A DNA stretch of 6,715 bases from Burkholderiales bacterium (GCA_025354075.1 JANXNO010000018.1:1-6715), one strand, 5' to 3'. Shown: positions 1-6,668, counted from the first letter of the stretch. Numbers and translations: made by a program. The notes: a model not told the origin generated them from the letters alone.

Positions 1-1609
1 CAGGCGCAAGCTTGATGAGCAGTTCATCAAACAATCGCTTCTCAAGCGCCAGCGCGCGATCGTTGGCCGCGAGTGCCTTGTCTTCGAAGGTTTTAAGCTC
101 TGGTGTGATGTAGCGCTCGACGTTTTTGAGCGTCTGCCGCCGCTTGTATTCGACCGGCACTTGGGCCACGTAACTCTGAGTGATTTCGATGTAAAAACCA
201 CTGACGCGGTTGTATTCCACACGCAAATTTGGAATGCCAGTACGCTCGCGTTCACGCACTTCCATCGCGGTCAAAAACGCGCTGCTGTCCGATTGAATAG
301 CACGCAGTTCGTCGAGGTTGGCATCATATCCGCCCGCGATCACGCCGCCATCGCGCACCGCCAGCGCAGGCTCGTCGGCGATGGCGCTTTGCAGTAGCGC
401 TAGCCATTGCGGCGCGACGGTGATTGCTCCGTTGAGTTGCCCCAGCGACGCGTCGTTGGCGCGCGTGAGCAGCGCGTTCAACTGCGGCAGCGTAGCAAGC
501 GTCGTGCGCAGCCCCGCCAGCTCGCGCGGTCGCACGCTGACCATCGCGATACGGCTGGCGATGCGTTCGATGTCGGACAGACCGCGCAACACGTCTTGCA
601 CCGCGCTGAAATTCACCGGCTGATCTCGCGCGAGCGACGCGACGCCGTCGTGTCGTGCGCGGGCCTGCGCAGGATCGCGCGGTGGCTCGCACAGGCGGGC
701 GCGCAACAGCCGCGAACCTGCTGCCGTTTCGCAGCGATCCAAGAGCGACAGCAGCGTCGGCTCCGCCGCACCGGACAGTGTCTGCACGATCTCCAGATTG
801 CGAATCGTCGCGGCGTCCATCTCCAGCGCCTCGCTCGCGCGCTCGACCAGCACGGTCGATACCGGCAGCCGTGTGCCGCCGTTGACCATGCGCACAAACG
901 CGAGCCCCGCGCCGACCGCGTTGAGGGCCAGCGGCACGCGCTCAACGTCGAGATGCGCGGTGGTAGACGTGCCGAGCGACTGCGTCAGTTCGTCCTGCGC
1001 ACGCGTCGGCGTGAACTCGTAATCCGGTCGTGCGCGCAGCATGAAACCGCCGCCGAGGAGAGCGGCCAGTGCGGGCGCACCGGACTCGCTGTGAATGATT
1101 TCGGCGGGGGCTTTCCGGGCAAGATAGGCGGCGAGCTCCGACTGTTGCACGTCGCGCAACACCAGCGTTCCAGCCGATGCGTTGATCAGCGCAACGCCAG
1201 CGCGTGCGCTGTCTAGCGTGACGGCGGCGAGGATTGTCTCGCGGCGTGGGTCGACCAGCGTGGCGTCGGTCACGGTGCCTGGCGTGACGATTCGGGCAAC
1301 CTTGCGTTCGACTGGGCCTTTGGTCAATCCCGGTATGCCAACCTGCTCGACGATTGCCACCGTGACTCCCGCGCGAACCAGTCGCGACAGGTAGCCATCA
1401 AGCGCATGAAACGGCACCCCCGCCATCGGAATCGGCGCGCCATCGGACGAACCGCGCGCGGTCAGCGTGATGTCGAGCAGCTTCGCCGCACGGCGCGCGT
1501 CGTCAAAAAACACCTCATAAAAATCGCCCATCCGATACAACAGCAGCTTGTCCGGATGCTCAGCCTTGAGCGCCAGATACTGCTGCATCATGGGGGTATG
1601 CGTGGACAT
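1..1609 (-). CDS. mutS: DNA mismatch repair protein MutS, N-terminal ~536 residues (partial, cut by window start)
   Basis: MutS recognises mispaired or looped bases and, with MutL, starts methyl-directed or nick-directed repair in the cytoplasm. Reading leftward from ATG 1609 the frame has no stop to the window edge; I checked each codon. The mismatch-recognition domain is clear: MGDFYE at residues 27-32, with the base-stacking Phe30 and hydrogen-bonding Glu32, then [10 protein letters not shown] (60-69), GYLSRLV, and the [16 protein letters not shown] block. The last ~80 residues in the window (about 458-536) match the clamp region, with [35 protein letters not shown] and the FEDKALA motif. 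The Walker ATPase and dimerisation domains (family length about 850-880 aa) lie outside. The start is supported by homology, but no clear Shine-Dalgarno precedes it; ATG codons at residues 7 and 8 are alternatives. It lies 248 bp downstream of suhB on the same strand. Confidence 0.97.
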   Translation of the reverse strand, partial: MSTHTPMMQQYLALKAEHPDKLLLYRMGDFYEVFFDDARRAAKLLDITLTARGSSDGAPIPMAGVPFHALDGYLSRLVRAGVTVAIVEQVGIPGLTKGPVERKVARIVTPGTVTDATLVDPRRETILAAVTLDSARAGVALINASAGTLVLRDVQQSELAAYLARKAPAEIIHSESGAPALAALLGGGFMLRARPDYEFTPTRAQDELTQSLGTSTTAHLDVERVPLALNAVGAGLAFVRMVNGGTRLPVSTVLVERASEALEMDAATIRNLEIVQTLSGAAEPTLLSLLDRCETAAGSRLLRARLCEPPRDPAQARARHDGVASLARDQPVNFSAVQDVLRGLSDIERIASRIAMVSVRPRELAGLRTTLATLPQLNALLTRANDASLGQLNGAITVAPQWLALLQSAIADEPALAVRDGGVIAGGYDANLDELRAIQSDSSAFLTAMEVRERERTGIPNLRVEYNRVSGFYIEITQSYVAQVPVEYKRRQTLKNVERYITPELKTFEDKALAANDRALALEKRLFDELLIKLAP

Positions 1610-1637
1610 CGGCAAGGAGTGCTGGCTATTCGGTTGG

Positions 1638-1716
1638 GTAGGGTGGGCAACTAGTTGCCCACGGGTTTTGCTTTGCGGTTAGGGAGACGCGCGGGCAACA
1701 AGTTGCCCACCCTACG
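1638..1716. repeat. Pair of inverted REP-like palindromic repeats (BIME-like)
   Basis: Copy 1 (1638-1663, plus) contains the perfect 20 bp palindrome GTGGGCAACTAGTTGCCCAC at 1643-1662, preceded by GTAGG. Copy 2 (1691-1716) is the same unit on the minus strand: it reads CGTAGGGTGGGCAACTTG in reverse complement, and its core GGGCAAC-AA-GTTGCCC is at 1693-1708. Over the 25 bp arms (1638-1662 against 1691-1715) I count only two mismatches. Each arm can fold on itself, and the two arms can pair into a long stem with a 28 nt loop. This is the architecture of REP/BIME elements: short, palindromic, paired in inverted orientation, in an intergenic region. The GTAGGGTGGGCA head resembles a dispersed repeat I recall from proteobacterial genomes. 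Dispersal in this genome is inference. Confidence 0.75.
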
Positions 1717-1736
1717 GCTATCAGCTTAATCGTGAA

Positions 1737-1757
1737 ATGCCTATTAAATATGGGCAT
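1737..1757. repeat. Imperfect inverted repeat (possible operator or leader hairpin)
   Basis: ATGCCTAT (1737-1744) and ATGGGCAT (1750-1757) are inverted copies with one mismatch around the 5 nt AT-only loop TAAAT. It is immediately followed by, and overlaps, the palindrome CATGATCATG (1755-1764). A further ATGCCCA at 1803-1809 is complementary to TGGGCAT at 1751-1757. The repeat overlaps the only decent -10-like hexamer for mutS. A regulatory role is a guess. Confidence 0.3.
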
Positions 1758-1857
1758 GATCATGAAAACGCCATTTATCGACTTACGCCACTAATTAGGT
1801 TTATGCCCAATGAAAATAAGCGTTAGCGCAAAAAGCTGCTAGCCGAAATCGGGCCAA

Positions 1858-2643
1858 TTAAGCCTGCAAAGTCTTAAGCAATTCCGCAAAAATTTTCGGT
1901 GTTCCGGCCACGATGGAACCCGAATCCATGTACGAATCTTCGCCGTCGATGCTGGTCACCAAACCGCCCGCTTCCATGATCAAGAGCGCACCAGCCGCCA
2001 TGTCCCACTGGTTCAATTTCATCTCCCAGAAGCCGTCGTAGAAACCCGCCGCCACATAAGCCAGATCCAGTGCTGCCGAGCCCGGACGGCGCAGGCCCGC
2101 CGTTTTTGGCATCAGGCGATGCAGTTGCGTGAGGTATTCGTCAAACGCAGCGCCGTCACGAAACGGGAAGCCTGTACCGATTAGCGCGTCACGCAGTTTG
2201 AGCGTTTTTGACACGCGAATGCGGCGGTTGTTCATGAACGCACCGGCACCGCGCGTTGATGTGAACAGGTCGTTCCTGTTCGGGTCATAAATCACGGCTT
2301 GCGTGAGTTTGCCTTCGACCTGCAACGCTATCGACACACAGTACGTCGGCAGGCCATGCAAAAAATTGGTGGTGCCATCGAGTGGGTCGATGATCCAGAT
2401 GTGGTCCGACTGCGAATTGCCGCGTGTATTGCCGGAGCCTTCTTCGGCAATGATGCCGTGGTTCGGATACGCGCCGAGCAGCGTATCTACAATGGTTTCC
2501 TCGGCCTTGCGGTCAATCTCGGTCACGAAGTCGCCGGGCCCTTTGCTGTCGATGGTGAGTCGGTCGAGATTGCGCGCCCCGAACTGAATGATTTCAGCGG
2601 CGTCGCGGGCGGCTTTCACCGCAGTGTTCAACATCGGATGCAT
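1858..2643 (-). CDS. suhB: Inositol-1-monophosphatase SuhB
   Basis: This is a Mg2+-dependent phosphatase that releases inositol from inositol-1-phosphate. In E. coli, SuhB also joins rRNA transcription antitermination complexes and affects ribosome maturation; whether that applies here is inference. The 261 aa length is normal for the family (about 260-270). Family metal and substrate motifs are intact: GDFVTEID (37-44), AEEGS with Glu67/Glu68, WIIDPLDGTTNF with Asp86 and Asp89 (83-94), GSAALDLAYVAAG (188-200), and QWDMAAGALL with Asp214 (212-221). The N-terminus MHPMLN matches the E. coli SuhB start, which fixes ATG 2643, although only a weak GAAG precedes it. It is divergent from trmJ and co-directional with mutS downstream. 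The suhB name is favoured over a generic IMPase because of the N-terminal match. Confidence 0.95.
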   Translation of the reverse strand: MHPMLNTAVKAARDAAEIIQFGARNLDRLTIDSKGPGDFVTEIDRKAEETIVDTLLGAYPNHGIIAEEGSGNTRGNSQSDHIWIIDPLDGTTNFLHGLPTYCVSIALQVEGKLTQAVIYDPNRNDLFTSTRGAGAFMNNRRIRVSKTLKLRDALIGTGFPFRDGAAFDEYLTQLHRLMPKTAGLRRPGSAALDLAYVAAGFYDGFWEMKLNQWDMAAGALLIMEAGGLVTSIDGEDSYMDSGSIVAGTPKIFAELLKTLQA

Positions 2644-2674
2644 GAGATGACTTCGTTAATTTTGGAAAGAGCGT

Positions 2675-3496
2675 GTGAGCCAAGGCGACAATATTATTGA
2701 CACTCCGACCGAATCTCTCGATTTTAGTCTGCCCCTAAATTCTCAGGCAGGTGTGCGGGCAAATCCGCTGCAAAACGCATTGACCAACGTCGTGATCGTG
2801 CTGTCGCACACCTCACATCCGGGCAACATCGGCGCGGTCGCTCGCGCCATGAAAACGATGGGTCTGAGTGAGCTGCGGCTGGTCAATCCTCATGTGTTCC
2901 CGAGCGAAATCGCAACGGCACGTGCGTCAGGGGCGACGGATGTTTTGGACGGAGCTGTGGTATTTCGCGAGTTGAAGGACGCGCTCTCGGACTGCGTCTA
3001 CGTGGTCGGAAGCTCCGCGAGAGGACGGGATTTTGTGGGCGAGGTCGCAAACGCGAGAACCGCCACCGCAAACTTAATTCAAGCCACTGCGCACGGCAAA
3101 GTCGCCTTGGTGTTCGGCTGCGAAACCAGCGGCATGACCAATGCCGAAGTCGCGCTCTGCCAAACGCTAGCCTTCATCCCCACCAACCCCGATTATTCAT
3201 CGCTCAACCTCGGCAGTGCGGTGCAGGTGTTTGCGTATGAGTTGCGGATGGCAGTGGGCCAAGTTCAAGCCTACGAAGCTCCCGAATTTCAACTCGCAAC
3301 ACGTGCCGAAATTGACGCAATGTTCGTTCATATGGAACAAGCGCTGACGGACGTCGGTTTCTACAACCCCGCGAACCCCAGACGCCTCTTCCCGCGCTTG
3401 CGGCGATTGTTTAATCGCACGCGCTTGGAGCGGGAAGAAGTCGATATCTTCCGGGGAATATTTCGGGCGGTGCAGACGACGGATCGGCGCAAGTGA
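2675..3496 (+). CDS. trmJ: tRNA (cytidine/uridine-2'-O-)-methyltransferase TrmJ
   Basis: TrmJ is a SPOUT-family enzyme that uses S-adenosylmethionine to 2'-O-methylate nucleotide 32 of tRNA anticodon loops. Numbering from GTG 2675, the three knot motifs are present: HTSHPGNIGAVARAMKTMG (45-63, with the likely catalytic Arg57), ALVFGCETSGMTNAEV (144-159, Glu150), and YSSLNLGSAVQVFAYELRMA (174-193). A basic helical C-terminus follows (about 225-263, with RRLFPRLRRLFNR), as in E. coli TrmJ, and probably contacts tRNA. The 273 aa frame has about 26 extra N-terminal residues. In-frame GTG 2753, preceded by AGG, gives 247 aa, against 246 in E. coli, and its fold begins soon after. I therefore suspect 2753 is the true start, but GGAAAGA at 2664-2670 does support 2675. 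The motif 2 residue usually Arg in E. coli (FGRE) is Cys149. It is divergent from suhB. Confidence 0.93.
   Translation: MSQGDNIIDTPTESLDFSLPLNSQAGVRANPLQNALTNVVIVLSHTSHPGNIGAVARAMKTMGLSELRLVNPHVFPSEIATARASGATDVLDGAVVFRELKDALSDCVYVVGSSARGRDFVGEVANARTATANLIQATAHGKVALVFGCETSGMTNAEVALCQTLAFIPTNPDYSSLNLGSAVQVFAYELRMAVGQVQAYEAPEFQLATRAEIDAMFVHMEQALTDVGFYNPANPRRLFPRLRRLFNRTRLEREEVDIFRGIFRAVQTTDRRK
2693..2721 (-). promoter_or_regulatory. Candidate suhB promoter
   Basis: On the minus strand TCGAGA (2716-2721, 4 of 6 to TTGACA) is followed after 17 bp by AATAAT (2693-2698, 5 of 6 to TATAAT). A start point near 2685 would leave a leader of about 40 nt before the suhB ATG. It occupies nearly the same bases as the candidate trmJ promoter on the other strand. 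It was found by eye and has no experimental support. Confidence 0.4.
2697..2725 (+). promoter_or_regulatory. Candidate trmJ promoter
   Basis: A perfect -35 hexamer TTGACA lies at 2697-2702, with a weak -10 GATTTT (2720-2725, 3 of 6) after 17 bp. A start point near 2732 falls downstream of GTG 2675 but about 20 nt upstream of GTG 2753, which would make 2753 the usable trmJ start. The weak -10 limits confidence. Confidence 0.35.
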
Positions 3497-3514
3497 TGTT
3501 GGAATGCGAGCTAT

Positions 3515-4951
3515 TTACGTGCTGGCTTGCGTAATGCCCGAGACTGTAACGTAGGACAATCTCGGAGGCAAACGCCGCGTTCTTTCATTCGATTTGAGCA
3601 GCGATTCGTTGATTGCCGCACCGAACAGCACGCTGACCACAATCACAAGTCCCGGAATGTGCGCAGGGAAATCAAACCACGCGTGAATGGCAAAGGCTGC
3701 GGCTCCCAACCAGCAGGCAATTGCCGGCGACAATGGTTGTTGCTCCGAGGGCAGCGTTTTCCACAAACGCAGCCCGGATGCTATCGCCGCCGCGGCAAAA
3801 CAGATCAAAGCGCCGACGCCAAAAACGCCGGTTTCAAAAATCAGTTCGACGTAGTCGTTGTGTACGTGTTCAACGTATCCAGCAACGGTGTCCGGTTGAA
3901 AGCGCTGCGCCGCAATTGAATAGCTACCCAGACCCGCTCCGAGAGGGAAAAACGCTTTCAGACCCACTACGGAGAAGCGAAGCAACTGAAGTCGCCCCTC
4001 CGCGCTTCCTGCGAACGCTGTGCCTTGCAACGAATCCAGCAGCAGCTTGAGGCTTGTACCCGACGCCAATGCGAATGCCATACCGCCTCCAATGAGCAGC
4101 CCCAAGCGCTGTTTTGTGGTGGCTTGTTTTCTGAACACGCAAAGAAGGATCGCCAGCACGGCGACGGAGAAACCCGCCGCACTGCCTGCTCGCGAAAGGC
4201 TGGTAACCAATGCTGCGGCCACCACGGCGGTTGCAGCACCCCACCATACATTCGAGAGCGCTGTCGGCGCTTCGTGTTGCCGGAAAAACGTGAATTGCCC
4301 CGTGGCGCGAAAAACCAAAAGTGGCAGCGCCATGGCCAACAATGTCGCAAAGTGGTTTTTGTTGAGGAACGTGCCGCTCGCTGCTCGGCCCATCGCCGAC
4401 ATGCTGTAGCCCATGAACGACGGCGTTCCAAACGCGAATTGCAAAAGGCCAAGTGCCGCTTGAACAATGGCGATTGCGACGAATACGCCCAGCAACTTTA
4501 GCACTAGCGACGAACGAAGAAGCATCGCCGCCAAACATACGGCAAAGGCGATAACGAGAGACAGGCTCGCGAACGATGTCCCCAAAGGGTCAATAGACAG
4601 CTGCAGCGATGCAACGTCTAGCGGCGGGTGTTGAAGTACTGTGATCACCCCGGCATAGGCTGCCCGACCTGGCAGTGAAAGCCAGAAATCCGGCGGCAAA
4701 GGGATCAGAGCGAGCAAGGCGCTGATCGCGATGCATGACATCGCCGCGACGTACAGGCTGCCCCCCAGAAGAAATATCTGACCCCTGACAGACTTCCACG
4801 CAACTAGCGCACTGAGTCCGAGACAAATTAGCGCCACTATAGTCGCGCAAATAACTACCTGACGTGTATTACCACCACGAATGAAGACGGTTAAAAGAAA
4901 AAGCCCCAGCGTAAACGCCAGGGCTTGCTCGGAAGATAGTTTACGAATCAA
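3515..4951 (-). CDS. O-antigen ligase/polymerase (WaaL/Wzy-like) family membrane protein
   Basis: Proteins of this family join undecaprenyl-linked glycans to an acceptor or polymerise them on the periplasmic face of the inner membrane. The 478 aa product is strongly hydrophobic, with roughly ten or more membrane segments. Family marks are GTFLNKNHFATLLAMALP (193-210), SLSRAGSAAG with Arg254 (251-260), and GAGLGSYSIAAQ (338-349). The large periplasmic loop ends in EHVHNDYVELIFETG (361-375), whose His362/His364, Asp366 and Glu369 match the conserved H-x-D-Y-x-E region. HAWFDFPAHIPG (423-434) follows. The start is TTG 4951: an in-frame TAG lies directly before it, so nothing longer is possible, and no strong Shine-Dalgarno is seen. 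It sits 3 bp after the FecR-like gene and is probably translationally coupled to it. Ligase, polymerase and protein O-glycosyltransferase roles cannot be told apart from sequence, so no symbol is given. Its 3' end converges on trmJ. Confidence 0.88.
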   Translation of the reverse strand: MIRKLSSEQALAFTLGLFLLTVFIRGGNTRQVVICATIVALICLGLSALVAWKSVRGQIFLLGGSLYVAAMSCIAISALLALIPLPPDFWLSLPGRAAYAGVITVLQHPPLDVASLQLSIDPLGTSFASLSLVIAFAVCLAAMLLRSSLVLKLLGVFVAIAIVQAALGLLQFAFGTPSFMGYSMSAMGRAASGTFLNKNHFATLLAMALPLLVFRATGQFTFFRQHEAPTALSNVWWGAATAVVAAALVTSLSRAGSAAGFSVAVLAILLCVFRKQATTKQRLGLLIGGGMAFALASGTSLKLLLDSLQGTAFAGSAEGRLQLLRFSVVGLKAFFPLGAGLGSYSIAAQRFQPDTVAGYVEHVHNDYVELIFETGVFGVGALICFAAAAIASGLRLWKTLPSEQQPLSPAIACWLGAAAFAIHAWFDFPAHIPGLVIVVSVLFGAAINESLLKSNERTRRLPPRLSYVTVSGITQAST

Positions 4952-4954
4952 CTA

Positions 4955-5407
4955 TCAGTTCGGGCTTTGATTGCGATTGTTGCGATAGATCAAATATCCG
5001 CCCACGCCTACCCCGACTCCGATAAGTGCAGTCGTCCCTGAAAACGCACCGGCAGATGCCGTAGCTGCGCCGATCGCGACTACAGGAACTGCGGTCACCG
5101 AAGCCAATAGCACAGCACATGTTGAAGGCCCTTCAATATCTAAGCGCTCGTTTTCTTTCAGCTTTACGTCACAACCACAAGCAAAGGCCACAGTGACCGA
5201 TGCACGGGATGTCGTGGTTACGCGTGACCCCCCGGCTACTGTTTGCTTCTCAACAGCGGCGCTCATACCGTCTTTAGTGCTGAGCAAAACGTTGCCGGTC
5301 ACGTCGCGAAGTTCCGCGCCATCGCATGAGCTTGATGACTGGCCTAGCGCGTTTACGCTAAACGCCATGGCAAACGAGCCCAGAATCACTAGTATTACGC
5401 TACGCAT
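4955..5407 (-). CDS. Small exported FecR-like domain protein with glycine-zipper C-terminus
   Basis: This is a 150 aa protein I cannot name. It starts with a signal peptide (basic Arg2, hydrophobic core 4-19, likely cleavage after ALG at 20-22). Residues 36-92 resemble a FecR-type beta domain: VTGNVLLSTKDG, then AGGSRVTTTSRASVTVAF, then DVKLKENERLDI, the usual ladder of short strands around G-x-R-V-x-T. Four cysteines (28, 77, 79, 97) could form disulfides in the periplasm. Residues 100-141 are Ala/Gly/Val-rich, ending GVGVGVGGYLIYRNN, a glycine-zipper membrane segment followed by a basic tail. ATG 5407 has a good Shine-Dalgarno, GGAGA at 5415-5419, 7 nt away. It lies directly upstream of the ligase gene, 3 bp apart. 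The stop TGA is followed at once by an in-frame TAG. A role as a polysaccharide-assembly accessory protein is inferred from context only. Confidence 0.75.
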   Translation of the reverse strand: MRSVILVILGSFAMAFSVNALGQSSSSCDGAELRDVTGNVLLSTKDGMSAAVEKQTVAGGSRVTTTSRASVTVAFACGCDVKLKENERLDIEGPSTCAVLLASVTAVPVVAIGAATASAGAFSGTTALIGVGVGVGGYLIYRNNRNQSPN

Positions 5408-5414
5408 TTTTTAG

Positions 5415-5419
5415 TCTCC
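5415..5419 (-). promoter_or_regulatory. Ribosome binding site of the FecR-like gene
   Basis: GGAGA on the minus strand lies 7 nt before ATG 5407. It is the clearest Shine-Dalgarno in the window and fixes the start of the 150 aa protein. Confidence 0.7.
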
Positions 5420-5441
5420 GTATCTTGATCATTTGGATAGA

Positions 5442-5480
5442 AGTGTACACCGTGAAACCTAAGCATTGCAATTTCTGCAA
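5442..5480 (-). promoter_or_regulatory. Possible internal promoter and inverted repeat before the FecR-like gene
   Basis: In the 79 bp gap, minus-strand TTGCAA (5466-5471, 4 of 6 to the -35) and TACACT (5442-5447, 4 of 6 to the -10) are 18 bp apart. The -35 overlaps an inverted repeat, TTGCA (5466-5470) / TGCAA (5476-5480), with a 5 nt loop. The gap could hold an internal promoter giving separate expression of the FecR-like and ligase genes. It is weak, and read-through from the upstream gene is equally plausible. Confidence 0.25.
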
Positions 5481-5486
5481 GAACGT

Positions 5487-6668
5487 TTACTGCTGCTCAA
5501 CGCGAACTTCATCAATTACGAGCGTACCTTTGATGCCCTCAAGCGACGAAAGCTTCGATTTTGGCTCCAACGAAAGCAATTGCCCCGAGCAATTGACGCC
5601 GACCGTAAACGGCACGCGATGTCGAGTCCAACCTGAGCTAGCGACCAAGTCGGCCCAGCCTTCAATGATTAGCGGTGTACCACTACCAGCACATCTGAGC
5701 GCCCACGCCGGGCTGTTGGCGGCTGGCTGCACAGTTTGTTTACTCAGATAAGACAGTTGATACTTTCCGGGGCCGAGTGCCAGATACTGCTGAGCCATCG
5801 CTGATCGAATCGGTCGACCGGTGAAGCGCAGCGAAAGGGCTTTATTTGAGCCACCAAAACCAATGTCCGGGCGTATCGCCGCAACAAATCCCTCACGATA
5901 TTCGCCACCCGGCTCAAGCGTCCAATCGAACAGGCTACCTGACAGTGGGAGCTCAAAATTACCGTTGAAAACAAAGCCGATGCGCGCTGGCAATGTCTTG
6001 GCCGCGCTGAGGCGCAACCGATACGCCCCTGGTATGTCCCCGGAAGCGATAGCGCGGTTCTCGGCGCAATGTGAGGCCGCGGGTGAAAGCGGGCGGAACC
6101 GTGCGAATTGTGCTGCAACAGCGAAAGCATATTGCGAAAGTTGAGCGTCGTTGCAGAGTGTCAGCAGAAACTGATCCGACGCGTCCCATCCTGCGGTTAG
6201 CCGAGCGTTGGCGAAGTCGCGCCACGCGGGGTGGGCGACGTAACTTGCCAACACGCGAAACGCGTCCGCTTGGTCCGTCGGCGAAAGAGCACCTAATCTC
6301 GCGGTTTTATCGAGCCCGGATCGGACGTCGCCACGCGCAAACGCCAACGCTGCTTCAGCCCGAATAACTTGTGGATCGACAGGGGCCAGCAGCGATGCGG
6401 CACCCAGTGCGTGCGTACGCAACCTCATTGCGCCATCTGCGTTACCTTCGGCCACAGATTCGCTTAGTGCCAGATATCCGGCGGAGTCAAATGGGCGCAG
6501 TCTGAGGTAGGCCAACGGTGCAAACGGTTCTGACGCAGAATCACGATCATCGGGGGCGTGAAAATAGCGATAAACAGAACCGAAAAAGATCGTGCCTACG
6601 AGCGCGCCGAGCAGGCAAATCGCCACAAAAGACGTTGGGCGGTTTTCCTCGTTGGTTGCTGTCATCAC
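5487..6668 (-). CDS. Membrane-anchored protein with helical repeat region and C-terminal carbohydrate-binding-like beta domain
   Basis: The function is not recognised. From GTG 6668 the product is 393 aa; ATG 6665, the very next codon, gives 392 aa and is the more likely start. There is a short polar N-terminus, then one membrane segment (about 14-33), which suggests anchoring with the bulk in the periplasm. Residues about 60-225 are Ala/Leu/Arg-rich and helical, in the style of TPR-like repeats (for example AEAALAFARGDVRSGLDKTA at 104-123). Residues about 232-391 look like a beta-sandwich of the carbohydrate-binding kind. They begin FNGNFELPLSG (235-244) with a following DWTLEPGG, and close with LVIDEVRVE (383-391), the usual last strand of such jelly rolls. 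Its position upstream of a FecR-like gene and an O-antigen ligase gene suggests a role in polysaccharide assembly or length control. That is inference from context. Confidence 0.72.
   Translation of the reverse strand: MMTATNEENRPTSFVAICLLGALVGTIFFGSVYRYFHAPDDRDSASEPFAPLAYLRLRPFDSAGYLALSESVAEGNADGAMRLRTHALGAASLLAPVDPQVIRAEAALAFARGDVRSGLDKTARLGALSPTDQADAFRVLASYVAHPAWRDFANARLTAGWDASDQFLLTLCNDAQLSQYAFAVAAQFARFRPLSPAASHCAENRAIASGDIPGAYRLRLSAAKTLPARIGFVFNGNFELPLSGSLFDWTLEPGGEYREGFVAAIRPDIGFGGSNKALSLRFTGRPIRSAMAQQYLALGPGKYQLSYLSKQTVQPAANSPAWALRCAGSGTPLIIEGWADLVASSGWTRHRVPFTVGVNCSGQLLSLEPKSKLSSLEGIKGTLVIDEVRVEQQ

Larger units (their letters stand above)
1610..1857. other. Non-coding gap between suhB 3' end and mutS 5' end
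   Basis: This 248 bp gap contains no convincing ORF. It is visibly AT-richer than the flanking genes from about 1720 to 1850. It must hold any separate mutS promoter. The best -10 I see on the minus strand is TTTAAT at 1743-1748 (5 of 6 to TATAAT), but no good -35 sits 16-18 bp upstream, so I do not call a promoter. The contents are two inverted REP-like palindromes (1638-1716), a 21 bp imperfect inverted repeat (1737-1757) and the 10 bp palindrome CATGATCATG (1755-1764). No hairpin followed by a T-run, as expected of an intrinsic terminator, is seen after the suhB stop codon. Confidence 0.7.

Noticed and set aside
324..945. Minus-strand frames at 324-692 and 613-945 in a different phase from mutS, which could suggest a frameshift
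   Set aside because: I read the mutS frame codon by codon from 1609 to the window edge without meeting a stop, and it matches MutS throughout. These frames are Arg-rich shadows.
407..1216. A 269-codon plus-strand open frame, plus several shorter ones, opposite mutS
   Set aside because: It lies antisense to a well-conserved mutS reading frame. Its Arg/Gln/Ala-rich composition is what G+C-rich antisense frames give, and no domain is recognisable.
1798..1857. Intrinsic terminator directly after suhB
   Set aside because: The small stems here (GCCCGA/TCGGC and TAGC/GCTA) are short or imperfect and are not followed by a T-run in the direction of suhB transcription.
3504..3532. Possible terminator hairpin between the convergent trmJ and ligase genes (ATGCGAGC / GCTTGCGT)
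   Set aside because: The stem needs two G-U pairs and a 13 nt loop, and no T-run follows on either strand. It lies partly inside the ligase coding end.
3924..4538. A 204-codon minus-strand frame, and plus-strand frames, inside the ligase gene
   Set aside because: They overlap a membrane protein with clear family motifs and show no motif or plausible start context of their own.
5425..5751. A 108-codon plus-strand frame covering the 5408-5486 gap and the end of the 393 aa gene
   Set aside because: It is mostly antisense to the beta domain, there is no Shine-Dalgarno, and its sequence shows no recognisable protein pattern.
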